64,000 nucleotides of DNA from Diogma glabrata. Its lineage: Eukaryota; Arthropoda; Insecta; Diptera; Cylindrotomidae. A program made the translations under genes and the position numbers. Shown here in pieces: positions 32,407 to 44,205 of this stretch. Position 1 is the stretch's first letter, and each line of letters starts with the position of its first letter. Under the pieces are notes generated by a model. That model was not told the origin of the DNA. It did no database searches and was given only the letters and a program-made list of their open reading frames with translations. Location of the stretch: NCBI GenBank assembly GCA_963693315.1, contig OY856188.1, positions 195,434,322-195,498,321 on the forward strand, read 5' to 3'.

Positions 32407-34165
32407 ATTTAGCGATAGAAAAAAAAATTATCCCTAGAGCAAACAAAATGCATATTAAAAAATTATTTATTTAAATCACATGAATAATATATTAACATAT
32501 CAAAAATGTATGTACTTTTCACTATACGCTGTTTTCCTTTTCATCGACATAAAATTAAGAAATAAAATTATATTTCATCAAAATCGTTTTAAAATCGACG
32601 ATAAAAGCCAAAATCGTCAATAATAATCAGCAACTTAACCTCTTTTTTAAATCTATCTCATTGTCACCATATTCAACAGAACACTTAAAAACTTCTAGCT
32701 GATTATTACCAACCAACAGTCTTACTTCGACAATAAACAGAATCGTAAAACGATCGTCAAAAAAACTTTATTTATCCATATAAAATCAACTATAAATTAT
32801 TTTTATGAAAATTAGTTTATAAAAACAACAACAACAACAACAAGAAAAAGAAATCGGGTAATAAAAAACAAATACGAATAATTCTAATCTTTTTCCAACC
32901 CTCTTAAATGCTTTTGTTTACTCTTAAAATTTTCTTTTTATTTGTGCTTGGAAATTATGTTTTCCGTTATTTTTTTGTAATATGTATGTTGTTCCTCCAA
33001 GTATTAAAGATGAATTTGTTATTGGAAAATGCTTTAGACACAAACACAACGCACTCCAAAAATCAACTTGAAAAAAATGAGAAGGTTCGTGCATATTTAT
33101 ATATTATTTCGTATAAGAAAAGCTTACACAATCATTACATTTTTATTTCGGTTGGTATTTAATGTGTGCAAATAAGTAATAACAATAAAATTCTTAAGAA
33201 AATAAAATATGGAAAACCCGATTGAATCAATTGAATTTTCATTTTCCCTTTTTTTGAAAATAATCATAATAATAACAGTAAAACAAGTAATATTAGAAGA
33301 AAATAAATAGAAAATCTAACAAATAACAACAACATTTTCCCTTCTTGATCAAAATCAATTTATAATTTAGATTTTTTTTTTATTTTATGTCTTTTGATTT
33401 TCTATTTATATTTATAAAATTTTATTTTTATTTATTTATATACATTTGCTTCAAGAAAATGATAAGAAACATAAAAATGTTTGTTACTTGGCAAAAATGC
33501 TCCTGTTAGAGATCATTAAATCAGCGATTTAACAAATTTTCTGTTGTTTTTTGTTTGTTTGAATACAATTATTTGAAGAATAAATTTTCTTATTTTTTTG
33601 CCACTAGAGCACATTATGGAGGATGAGGTGAGTTTTATTTTAGAATAAGAAAAATTGAATAACATAAATTGAGCAATTTGAATTTTTTTTATATAATTAG
33701 GTGTAATAATGATATTGTTGATGATAAGAGAGTTGTGATGTTGTTTTCGTTTCTTAGCATTTTTAAGAAACAGAAATTATTTTTTAAGAATTTGTTTAGT
33801 ATATAATTTGAGTTTTAATAAAATGAATTTATAAAACTTAATTTTTCTGGTATGCCATTTCATGCCCAAGATTTTAAATGTCTTTTAAGGTCGTACTGTA
33901 TTTATTCAGTAGTTTAATTTTGTTAGACCTAATGATTGAAAATTTATTTAAACTAAGAAGCATCCAATTGCCCTGAGTCAACAAAATATCAGCACGATTT
34001 AGTGTTTTTCTAATAAAATATAGCAACGATAGTGGAAGATGTTGTGTAAAACGATAGAAACGGCTACGATTACCAAGAATAAAAATGTTATTAAATAATA
34101 ATAAAAATTTTGCTTGTCGAAGAGCAAAGATTGAACACAATTTAAAGAGAAAGCAAAATAATGAT
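32407..34165. other. Gene-free AT-rich stretch
   Basis: Mainly A/T-rich low-complexity DNA with a short CAA repeat near 32826-32842. A possible mini-exon with AG before and GTGAGT after, containing ATGGAGGATGAG, is at about 33608-33627 on the plus strand; it is too short to support a gene. ORFs at 32908-33162 and 33874-34140 show no known motif. Confidence 0.35.
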
Positions 34166-34169
34166 ATGA

Positions 34170-34885
34170 GCTACAGCTTCCAAAAATACCGATTTTTGCA
34201 ATACCGGTAATGCCGATCCTAGTTTCTCACAATACCGGTACCTCCGGTAGTACCGATATTTCAGAAAATAGAATAATTAGAGCATTTTTCATTAAAAATT
34301 GACTAACATATAAATATAAACAAAATAAATTTAAATTGGTCACTCTTTAGTAAGATTTATTTTGCTTGAATTAGCAGATTAAAGAGTGCAATTAAAATCA
34401 ATTATTATTTTCAATACACCTTTTATAAAGAATAAGTGTTTACAATTAAAGTTCCATCTATTAGTACTTTTCCATCTTTGGCCCATAGAATTTGATAAAT
34501 TGATTTTACAACGCACACATTAAACACTCACTGACCTGAGTAATTTAAAAATTAGAGAAATGCAGTAAATGGTTCGAATAGGTTGAGGAGATCCTGTGGC
34601 ATCACAACGGACCCATTTTGGCCAATACGTGTGTTGTGCTGACCTGGTGTTATGATAACAGCCAGTGGAACTTTACCTAACCTTAACCTATCAATAAAGG
34701 TGTAGTTAACTTTTTAGTAGTATTATGGATTTTATTTAAAGTGTCAAATATTCTGTAGCCATATATTAATTTTTTTTAATTTGGTAATACCGAGCCTTAA
34801 TACCGGTAATACCGAAATAAAATTTTATGTTCAAAACCGGTATTAAGGGTAATACCGATACCAGTAGTCGAAGCCCTAATTAGCC
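34170..34885. mobile_element. hAT-like non-autonomous element with TACCGGTA-rich ends
   Basis: Both ends are crowded with GGTATTACCG-type motifs in opposite order: AATACCGATTTTTGCAATAC and ATACCGGTAATGCCG at the left, GGTATTAAGGGTAATACCG and ATACCAGTAGTCGAAGCCC at the right. The middle includes a less AT-rich block near 34565-34695. No clean target duplication was found, so the family is tentative. Confidence 0.5.
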
Positions 34886-35196
34886 CATTGTCTATCTTAA
34901 TTTTATCACCGAGCATTTTCTGATTCGAGATAAATAATCGTAAAAAGTTTCTTTTAGCTTGCGATGAATAACAGTAAAGTCATGTAAGTCGAATAACTGG
35001 CATTGATAAAAACTTCAGTAACATAACAAGCGTTGGGAGTTGGGAAATGTTAATTTGAGATGGGAGATAATTAGAGTTTCTGATACAGATCAAAGATCAA
35101 ACTAGTTGTAGCAATATTAGGATTAAACTAACATTCGTCGAAACCGCAGAGAATTCGAACATGAAACATCAGTTTTCGAGCATTTCGAGTTAGTTG
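34886..35196. other. Gene-free stretch
   Basis: Nothing recognised. Its last six bases before the transposon (35197-35202) are the left target duplication. Confidence 0.4.
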
Positions 35197-35564
35197 ATAT
35201 AGGGGCTATTATTTTGAAAACGTACATTTTTTTGTTGATTTTTAAATTTTTGATTTTTAAAAAATCTGAAATTTCGATATATTGTTGGCATTGACAAAAG
35301 GAAAAAAGTTATTTCTGCTTTTATTTTTTGTGTACTCTGAATCGGAGTTATGCGCGGTTGAATTTTGAGGCTTTTTCACGTAGTTTTTGGTAATGGTGGC
35401 AATGTTTTGTGAATAGGTGCCACAAATTTCATCCGACTTACGTATATTTTTGCAAGTAAAAAGGAAAATAATTGAATAATTGAAATAAGTAAGTTTAAAA
35501 TTAATAACTTTGCTCTTTTCCGCTAGGCGGCGCGTAAGACCTTGGTTTACTTCAAAGCTCATAT

Positions 35565-37255
35565 TGTAATGGTTTAGCGGCACCTCTTATTGATAGAGCT
35601 ACCGGCTACGCCAATTGTAATGGTTTAGAGGTACCTCTGATGACGAGAGATACCGGCTGCACCAATTGTGATGGGTCTTGACTACCGGTTCGCACGCTTT
35701 CAGTAGTTTCAATACCCTGTTACTTCTTCCAGGTGCTTGTTTACCACTTATTTTATTTAGGAGTAAAAACTCTTACCTGGTTGGTTTGTTGAACTTCTGG
35801 GTAGATGATTCTCAGCTGGTTTACTTTCGGAAACCAAAAAAAGAAAGATTTCTTCTTCGTTTTTCACTGTTTTATTTCACTTGAAAGAACGATTTCTTAA
35901 TTTCAGTTTTTCACACGAAAAATCGAATTTTTGTTTAATGATTTTATATATAACACAAATTTTTCTTGAATTCAATTTTGCAACGGAAAATTGATTTTCT
36001 AATGATTTTATATATAACACAAATTTTTCTTGATTTAAATTTTCTAATGGAAAATTGATTTTCTAATGATTTTAGATATATAACACAAATTTTTCTTGCT
36101 TTCAATTTTCTAACGGAAAATTGATTTTCTAATGATTTTAGATATATAACACAAATTTTTCTTGATTTCAATTTTCTAACGGAAAATTGATTTTCTAAGG
36201 ATTTTAAATATATAACACAAATTTTTCTTGATTTCAATTTTCTAACGGAAAATTGATTTTCTAATGATTTTAAATATATAACACAAATTTTTCTTGATTT
36301 AATCACACACAAATTTTGGGTTTTCACTAGGTTTCAAAAAAGCCGTAACCTAACTTTACGCGACGACCGGGTTATGTTAAAATTATTACTGACTGACTAA
36401 CCGATTTCGGGGTCTAAGAGGTTAGACCCCCGAAGGGAGAGATCCTCGTGATCTCTTTCGCGATTTTAAAATTGTACTGCCTGTTTCGTTAGATTTTCCA
36501 TTGGTTTTATAATAAAAGCTAAGTTTTATTAGCCAATCAAAACTTAGAATTTAATTAATAATTTTTTTATAGAAAAAATGTAGTATTTGCTATTTTTTCC
36601 TAAGTAAATATAATTTCATAGTTTTATTAGATTTTTGTTTATTTGGTTTGAATTTCAACTTCCGTTTCGAATATTATTGAATATGAATTTTTGTATGAAA
36701 ATAATTAAAATAATGTCGTTTAATAAGTTTATTTCATTGGAATTTGCTTATCGATGAAATTCGTTTGGTAAAATATTTTTGTTGTAATGTGGAAATATTT
36801 ATGGGTTTAACTTTGTTGCTAGCAATGTTCGAATATTTGAACGAACTGTGGGAACTGCCTAATTTGCAGTTTTGAATGGAAATTCTTTTGTATCCAAACT
36901 TTGTTGCTAAGTTAATTTGTTGAAGTTATGGATTTTGCTTAAGTTAGGCTTTTTGTATATTGAGTAATATTGTGAAATTGTTTGTATGGTTTCTTGGTAT
37001 TATGAAATAGTTAGTTTTGTGGTGAAATTAAGTTTTGAATAGAATTTGTTGATATTCATGATATCGATAATTTAATACAATGTTTGGATGAGAATAGGGT
37101 TTTGGGTGTTATATGGGATTGGATGTTGTATCTTTTAGATGAAATAGGGGTTTTGGGTGTTGTATGAGATTATATGTGGTTTCGATATGAACTTTATTGA
37201 GTGGGTTTGGAGATCTATGGCTTCATATGTATATTCCTAGTTTAGGAATACTACA
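35565..37255 (-). repeat. 3' LTR (minus-strand orientation)
   Basis: 1691 bp. A purine-rich AACGGCGGAGATA stands directly before it on the minus strand (about 37256-37268) and may be the polypurine tract. Contains a 66-bp tandem array (35930-36302) and hairpins near 36411-36433 (GGGGTCTAA/TTAGACCCC) and 36440-36460. Confidence 0.9.
35930..36302. repeat. 66-bp tandem array in the LTR
   Basis: About 5.5 copies of a 66-bp unit with ATATATAACACAAATTTTTC and TTTTCTAACGGAAAATTGAT; the same array is at 42253-42625 in the other LTR. The unit length is a multiple of three and gives a repeated-looking minus-strand ORF that is judged an artefact. Confidence 0.9.
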
Positions 37256-38279
37256 TATATCTCCGCCGTTACAAAAAAAAATGAAAATGAAATTTTCATT
37301 TTTTGCTTTAAAAAAAAATATCTGTGTTAACGTTTTAGTGATTCATGAGTGTTTGATTTGTGTTTGATTTGTTTACTTTGATTTGAAAATTGAATTGCAT
37401 TGTGTTTCATAAAAAAGAATTTTCTTTTTAATTATATAATGTAATTTGCACTTGCTTTTATCAAGCTTCTCTTTTAAGAAATATTTTTATCTTAAATCGC
37501 TAATTTTAATATTAATGATCATTTCTGTGTTCTGTTCTTTAGCCATAATTTTCTAATATGAGGCGAAATGTCTTACGTTATTTTAATAAAAAGTATATTT
37601 AAAAAGAAATGTACTTAAATGATCATGTGTTTGTTTTTTCTTATAATTTTCGTTAAGATTTAAATTTTATCTACGTTTAATATCGTTTATAAAGAATTTA
37701 TTTATAATAGTTAATAATTAAGAAATAGTTATTATATATAGAATGCTATTAATTTTTGTCTTAAGATTATGTTTTTTCTTATTGTAATTTCACACTAAAT
37801 ATACTTGTAATGTTTTTCTTAAAAATGTTTTAATATTTATTGATTATAGATTATTTTTTCAAAAAGACAAGACAGGAAATTGATTTTATGTAACTTATTT
37901 CGCGTATAATATTTATTGATTATAAATTGTGTTCGGAAAGACTGGAAATTCATTTAGAATAATATTTAATGTAAAGTAATTTCGCGTGTAATAATTTATT
38001 AATTTTATGGTTAAATTGAGATTAGGTATTGTTAATTTTGACTTTAGTTTAGTAATGTTTAAATAGTAGAATTAAATTATGTCTGTTATTTAAGTTTTAG
38101 TCTGTCTAGTCTGCCTCATGTTGATTGTACGGTAATTGTAAAAAGTATCTGTTGATTGTCACGATTGTGAGAAAGTATTTTTAATTGTATTGGAGTGCGG
38201 TATAACTTTATTTTAATATTTGTATGCCGTGATTATGCCAATTTTATGCCATTTATATGATTTAAAACCATTGATTAGA

Positions 38280-38945
38280 ATTATGTTATATATATGTAGG
38301 ATTAAATTATGTCCGTTGTAGACCACCTATAATTTCTATTTGTTTGATGAATGATTTTAATTATGTACTGTAAAGGTTACTTAAAAAAAATTTAATATTT
38401 TTTCATTTTATTTGCAAAGGATAAAATTATGCCAGTTGAAGGCGACCTTGAATTTTAATTTAATATATTTTAATTGAATTGTAGAATTTTTATGTATTTG
38501 TATCGTAATTATTTGAATTCGTATTAGAATCGTATGCATTGATATCGTAATTATAAATATTTTGATTGGATATATTCGTTTTCATATTATAATTATGTGT
38601 ATTCGTATTAGAATTGTACGTATTGGTATCGTTATTGTAAATAGTTTTATTAGTAGAAGGATAAAATTATGCCAGTTGAAGGCGACCTTTAATTTTTATT
38701 TATTGTTATATATTTTATTTGTAGAAGGATAAAATTATGCCAGTTAAAGGCGACCTTTAATTTTTATGTATTATATTTTATTTGTGGAAGGATAAAATTA
38801 TGCCAGTTGAAGGCGACCTTGGATTTTTATGTTTAATATATTATATATGATTTTTAATGTTATATTTGTTCGTAATTTTTTTTTTAAAATTGTAAATATT
38901 TTTATTACTAGAAAGATGAAATTATGCCAGTTGAAGGCGACTTAT
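38280..38945. repeat. Six dispersed copies of a conserved 34-bp core in the LTR-element interior
   Basis: The core GGATAAAATTATGCCAGTTG plus AAGGCGACCTT occurs near 38410, 38655, 38724, 38788 and 38912, with a diverged copy (GGATTAAATTATGTCCGTTG) near 38300. Spacers of 60-240 bp are AT-rich. The core is better kept than the spacers. Confidence 0.85.
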
Positions 38946-39105
38946 AATTTTTATGTTTAGTTTAGTTTATTTTATTATTATTATAAATTTGAAAGAAAAT
39001 TATTTGAAGATCGATGGAACATAATTTGTTCAAGTTGATTTAGTACCTTTTCCATTTTAAAGTAGTTCTAAACCTTTTGGTTAATTTAATATGTCGAAAT
39101 AGAAA

Positions 39106-40408
39106 CTATTTAAGGTTATTAAACTTCTGGAGATGTTCGCGTCTCCTGAAAAAATTCGATTTGATTTCCATATTGTAGTGATCAACCCCAGTTCTCAGAG
39201 GTGTACGGTCTCTGATTTTCTGGTATATTTGAACTGTGTTTACAGTGTGGTTGTCAATGACGCTATTGAAAATTTCCTCTTGTTTCAACCGTTTGGTTCG
39301 TAAAAACTCTTAATTTTGTAACAAGTACTTTATTTCATCTTTAGTAAATTTAGTTCATCTAATTCACATTATTTTTTCTAAAATTTTCATATTGTTTATT
39401 CATATTTAATTTTTTTTTTCTAAATATTCTGACCTTGCAATCAGATTTTTCCATTTTTATTATTATGTCATTTACTCATATATGAAATAGTATTTTTTTG
39501 TTGTAACATTTTGTACGTTTATTTTTTGAATTAGATTGGTATGTAAGTATTGTCGTTTCTGTATTGTTTGATTTTTAATTTTATAAATAGTATTTTGTAA
39601 TCAGGAATTGTTTAAATGGCTTGGCTTAATAAGTTGTTTAAACATTTGTGGCATGGTGAGATTTGTTTTGTATTTAATCTTTAAGTATATGTTGTCTTTT
39701 TGTCAAAAATTGGTCTAAGTCAGATACCTAGTTAAAATTGTTTCTTAGTATAACTAATTTAAATACTGTTTGTGTCGTGAAAAAAAAAATGTTGTTCGAT
39801 CTGTGTAAAAAAATTTAGTTTTATTTTTCTCTTAATTTCTTCGGTGCTCCTTAATAAAAACTTTTTTTGTAGATATAATATTTTCATTTTAGTTTCATCA
39901 TTCTTCATTTGTTTTGAATATTTCATTTTTAAATATGTTTAGAGAAAATATTTTTCTTTACGTTAGGAATTAAATTTCAATTAAAATTGAAGTTTGTTTA
40001 CTATAAAGATGAATTAATTTACTCAGTATCTTTGTGTAGTTTTTCATTTGCATTTCTTATCGTTGTCGAGTATTTGTCATTTCTCCAATTTCAGTGAATG
40101 ATTGTTCTATAAACAAAATATTTTTATATATGTTATTGTAGTTCCGTTTTATGACCTTGTAGAAATTCTTAGAATTAAATATTGGTCAAGTTTAAGTTTG
40201 TTTAAATATGATATTTTTCTTGGATATTAAATGGGTTATGATAATTACATTCATAAAAAATTGACCATGAAATAGATTTTTAGGTTGTACGTATATTTAC
40301 TATGAAAATGTTTCTAATAAGTTAAGATTTATTAGATTTTGATAATTATTTGGAATTTAGAAGTTTATTGTTTGTACATTGAAAAAAAATTTTTTATAAT
40401 TGGACGAT
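39106..40408. other. Interior of the LTR element without recognised coding sequence
   Basis: AT-rich sequence where pol would be expected in element order. A 60-codon minus ORF at 39106-39288 shows no motif. No RT, RNase H or integrase signature in any frame. Confidence 0.5.
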
Positions 40409-40909
40409 CTATATATACTGTTGATTGATGTATCTATTTTCAATTTGGATCCTTAAATTTTCGTAGGTCTTTATGTCCAGGTCGTAAATCATATCGCATG
40501 CTGGATATAGAATTTTGTCTAATACCATATCGAAGAAGAAACCCTTGTCTTCTTCCTCGATTCGATTTAATGCTCGGTCACAAGTGTCTATAAATTGTCT
40601 GGCTTTCGCCCGTGGGTTGTCTTCTGCATTGCCCGAAAATATGGGAATATTAGTCATGAGTGCCAGTACTTCGGAATAATTTGTTTTTCGTTCTACCATT
40701 GTGTTTGTTTGTGTGTGTTTTTGTGTTCTGAAATGTGATGGTCCCGCAGTAGGTTCGTTTTTTAGATTGTTAATTATTGAGTCTAGTGTGTTATTTATTT
40801 TTTTGAAACCTTTACTAATGTTTTTGTTTGATTTCTTTTTTGGTATAAGGTCAGAGTCAGAGTAAGTCCGGTTTCTAGTTTCCCTTACAATGTTGTCTTT
40901 TTTAGACAT
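40409..40909 (-). CDS. Gag-like protein of the LTR retrotransposon
   Basis: The 166-residue ORF begins with a basic, low-complexity region (LIPKKKSNKNISKGFKK at about residues 21-37) and continues with a capsid-like part: IPIFSGNAEDNPRAKARQFI near residue 91, then ALNRIEEEDKGFFFDMVLDK. This is the style of Ty3/Gypsy Gag capsids (IP.F.G...  followed by FI..CD). It stops after NRYINQQYI where a longer capsid and a zinc knuckle would follow, so it looks truncated or reduced. The 5' leader between LTR and AUG is about 980 bp. A non-autonomous element could keep gag to make its own particles; that is inference. Confidence 0.65.
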   Translation of the reverse strand: MSKKDNIVRETRNRTYSDSDLIPKKKSNKNISKGFKKINNTLDSIINNLKNEPTAGPSHFRTQKHTQTNTMVERKTNYSEVLALMTNIPIFSGNAEDNPRAKARQFIDTCDRALNRIEEEDKGFFFDMVLDKILYPACDMIYDLDIKTYENLRIQIENRYINQQYI

Positions 40910-41504
40910 AAAATTTTATAGTGAGTTTTTTTTTTAAGCGCAAACGACCGACAAGGGAAAACTGTATAACCTTGTGTTTTGTTAAACGGTAACCGAAAAA
41001 AAAATTGTAAATAAAAATAATTTTCTGCCTTTCGTTAAATAATTCTTGTAACAACCATCAATATTAATTTGGTTGCAAATTCTGATTTTTATATCAGATC
41101 GTTTTTGTAAAAAAAAATTAATTAACACATATATTTATTTTCCTAAAATTGTGTAAAACTAAATTTGTGATAATATATATATATGTTTATATTTAAAAAA
41201 TTTTATATGCGTAAAATATATTTAGTTAAAAAAAAATTTTATTTTATATAGTTTCAATGTGGAAAAAAAATTTTTTAATAGTAAATTGTATTTTATATGT
41301 TTCTACTGAAAAATTTTTTCAATAGTAAATTGCAATACGTATATTTTCAATTTGAATTTCGCAATTAATTTAAAAAGTTTAATTAAAAAAAATAAAAAAT
41401 AAATGTGTAAGTTTTCTGACCTTAAAATTTATTTAAATTAAATTAATTCTTGAGGAAGTTGATGAAATTGTAGTGTTTGTTGTTTTAAATTTGTTGTTTT
41501 TAAT

Positions 41505-41765
41505 TTGTATTGATGGGGTCCCCTTGATGGCCCTGTTGACGTTGATAATGATGAGGTTATTGCAGTGTAACCAATGTAGGACACTCCTAGATGTGTCTGA
41601 TGTATGATGATCGATAAATTCAATGTAAATTGTTAAATTCTGCTTTTATTTTAGCTGTATAATTTTATGATTGATGGGGTCCCTTGATGACCTGTAGCCG
41701 TTGAAAATGATGGGTTATTGAAGTCTAACCAACGTAGGACACTCCTAGATGTGTCTGGTGATTTA
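41505..41765. repeat. Two-copy tandem repeat in the LTR-element leader
   Basis: A unit with TTGATGGGGTCCCCTTGATG, GGTTATTGCAGTGTAACCAA and TAGGACACTCCTAGATGTG occurs at about 41511-41609 and 41672-41763. It lies between the primer-binding-like site and gag. Confidence 0.85.
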
Positions 41766-41869
41766 AATTAATTTGACGAAATTCGTCAAATAATTGAATT
41801 TTTGATTTTTGAAAAAAAATTTTTTTGAAGTTTCGGGATGTAGGTTCCTCCTATGAGTCTCCTGACTCA

Positions 41870-41887
41870 ATATTCGGCTGCGCCAAT
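41870..41887 (-). promoter_or_regulatory. Primer-binding-site-like sequence
   Basis: On the minus strand, ATTGGCGCAGCCGAATATTG starts at the LTR edge. TGGCGCAG followed by C/T-C-G resembles the tRNA-Ser type site used by 17.6/297-like elements. Related sequences occur twice inside the adjoining LTR at 51-bp spacing (ends at 41938 and 41989). Confidence 0.6.
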
Positions 41888-43578
41888 TGTAATGGTTTAG
41901 CGGCACCTCTTATTGATAGAGCTACCGGCTACGCCAATTGTAATGGTTTAGAGGTACCTCTGATGACGAGAGATACCGGCTGCACCAATTGTGATGGGTC
42001 TTGACTACCGGTTCGCACGCTTTCAGTAGTTTCAATACCCTGTTACTTCTTCCAGGTGCTTGTTTACCACTTATTTTATTTAGGAGTAAAAACTCTTACC
42101 TGGTTGGTTTGTTGAACTTCTGGGTAGATGATTCTCAGCTGGTTTACTTTCGGAAACCAAAAAAAGAAAGATTTCTTCTTCGTTTTTCACTGTTTTATTT
42201 CACTTGAAAGAACGATTTCTTAATTTCAGTTTTTCACACGAAAAATCGAATTTTTGTTTAATGATTTTATATATAACACAAATTTTTCTTGAATTCAATT
42301 TTGCAACGGAAAATTGATTTTCTAATGATTTTATATATAACACAAATTTTTCTTGATTTAAATTTTCTAATGGAAAATTGATTTTCTAATGATTTTAGAT
42401 ATATAACACAAATTTTTCTTGCTTTCAATTTTCTAACGGAAAATTGATTTTCTAATGATTTTAGATATATAACACAAATTTTTCTTGATTTCAATTTTCT
42501 AACGGAAAATTGATTTTCTAAGGATTTTAAATATATAACACAAATTTTTCTTGATTTCAATTTTCTAACGGAAAATTGATTTTCTAATGATTTTAAATAT
42601 ATAACACAAATTTTTCTTGATTTAATCACACACAAATTTTGGGTTTTCACTAGGTTTCAAAAAAGCCGAAACCTAACTTTACGCGACGACCGGGTTATGT
42701 TAAAATTATTACTGACTGACTAACCGATTTCGGGGTCTAAGAGGTTAGACCCCCGAAGGGAGAGATCCTCGTGATCTCTTTCGCGATTTTAAAATTGTAC
42801 TGCCTGTTTCGTTAGATTTTCCATTGGTTTTATAATAAAAGCTAAGTTTTATTAGCCAATCAAAACTTAGAATTTAATTAATAATTTTTTTTTAGAAAAA
42901 ATGTAGTATTTGCTATTTTTTCCTAAGTAAATATAATTTCATAGTTTTATTAGATTTTTGTTTATTTGGTTTGAATTTCAACTTCCGTTTCGAATATTAT
43001 TGAATATGAATTTTTGTATGAAAATAATTAAAATAATGTCGTTTAATAAGTTTATTTCATTGGAATTTGCTTATCGATGAAATTCGTTTGGTAAAATATT
43101 TTTGTTGTAATGTGGAAATATTTATGGGTTTAACTTTGTTGCTAGCAATGTTCGAATATTTGAACGAACTGTGGGAACTGCCTAATTTGCAGTTTTGAAT
43201 GGAAATTCTTTTGTATCCAAACTTTGTTGCTAAGTTAATTTGTTGAAGTTATGGATTTTGCTTAAGTTAGGCTTTTTGTATATTGAGTAATATTGTGAAA
43301 TTGTTTGTATGGTTTCTTGGTATTATGAAATAGTTAGTTTTGTGGTGAAATTAAGTTTTGAATAGAATTTGTTGATATTCATGATATCGATAATTTAATA
43401 CAATGTTTGGATGAGAATAGGGTTTTGGGTGTTATATGGGATTGGATGTTGTATCTTTTAGATGAAATAGGGGTTTTGGGTGTTGTATGAGATTATATGT
43501 GGTTTCGATATGAACTTTATTGAGTGGGTTTGGAGATCTATGGCTTCATATGTATATTCCTAGTTTAGGAATGCTACA
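41888..43578 (-). repeat. 5' LTR (minus-strand orientation)
   Basis: 1691 bp, the same length as its partner. Differences seen: T/A near 36347 versus 42670, A/T near 36573 versus 42896, and A/G near 37250 versus 43573. Confidence 0.9.
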
Positions 43579-44205
43579 ATATCTCAAAAAGCAGGCTTTT
43601 TTTTTTTGTTTTTCACAAATTTTAAAGTAAACATATGCAGCTATGAAATTGAGAAATAAAAAGTCAGCAATTCAATATGGATTTTTTCTTACGATTTTTT
43701 AAAGTTTGGTATATGAAAAATTCACATTTGTTTTTTTATTAAGTTAATAATCCTGTACTAAATGTGGATCTAATAAATTAAACATTTCATATTTTAACAC
43801 CTGCAATAAATTTGAACCATTTTCTGTGCGGTTAAATAGTTAAAAACTTATTAAAAATTAATTTAAGTTAAGTGGTAAAATAAAGGAATTTAAATTATTA
43901 AAAGGGTGTGTAAAATGTTTATTCATTTTAAAAAATGTCTATTCAGCCCTTTTTACTAATTAAAATCTCATTAGAGGCTCATAATTTTAACATTTAAAAT
44001 TTCTAATGACGCCCATAAACGGTTTTTGACCAAATTATACTTGCATCCAATCAAAATATATTAAATTGTACCTACCTAATTTTGCCTGATTCTACCTATG
44101 TCAAAACTATTTCAAGGGTATATATATATTGATTGGATTGGCTTATAACCAATTATATTCCAAAATATTTAGAAGACATAAAGTTTAGAAAAGATAATAA
44201 TAGAA

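Larger units (their letters stand above)
35565..43578 (-). mobile_element. Young 8.0-kb LTR retrotransposon, gag-only, minus strand
   Basis: Two 1691-bp direct repeats (35565-37255 and 41888-43578) begin and end, on the minus strand, with TGTA and TACA. They are flanked by the 4-bp duplication ATAT (35561-35564, 43579-43582). Orientation comes from the primer-binding-like TTGGCGCAGCCG next to the 41888 edge and the minus-strand gag ORF at 40909-40409. The opposite inverted-repeat arm of the host transposon (near 45730-45745) has GAGATATGAGC with a single ATAT and no insert. Only three differences between the LTRs were seen, so the insertion is recent. The 4.6-kb interior has no recognisable protease, RT, RNase H or integrase; it must depend on another element. 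A Ty3/Gypsy relation of the 17.6/297 kind is suggested by the ATAT target and primer site. Confidence 0.9.

Noticed and set aside
34170..34885. 8-bp target duplication for the TACCGGTA-rich element
   Set aside because: Flanks at the likely ends do not match each other, so only a tentative hAT-like label was given.
35944..36327. 127-codon minus ORF with repeats of KSRKICVIYLKSLENQF, also at 42267-42650
   Set aside because: Lies in the LTR and comes from a 66-bp tandem array whose length is a multiple of three; identical in both LTRs and unlike any protein.
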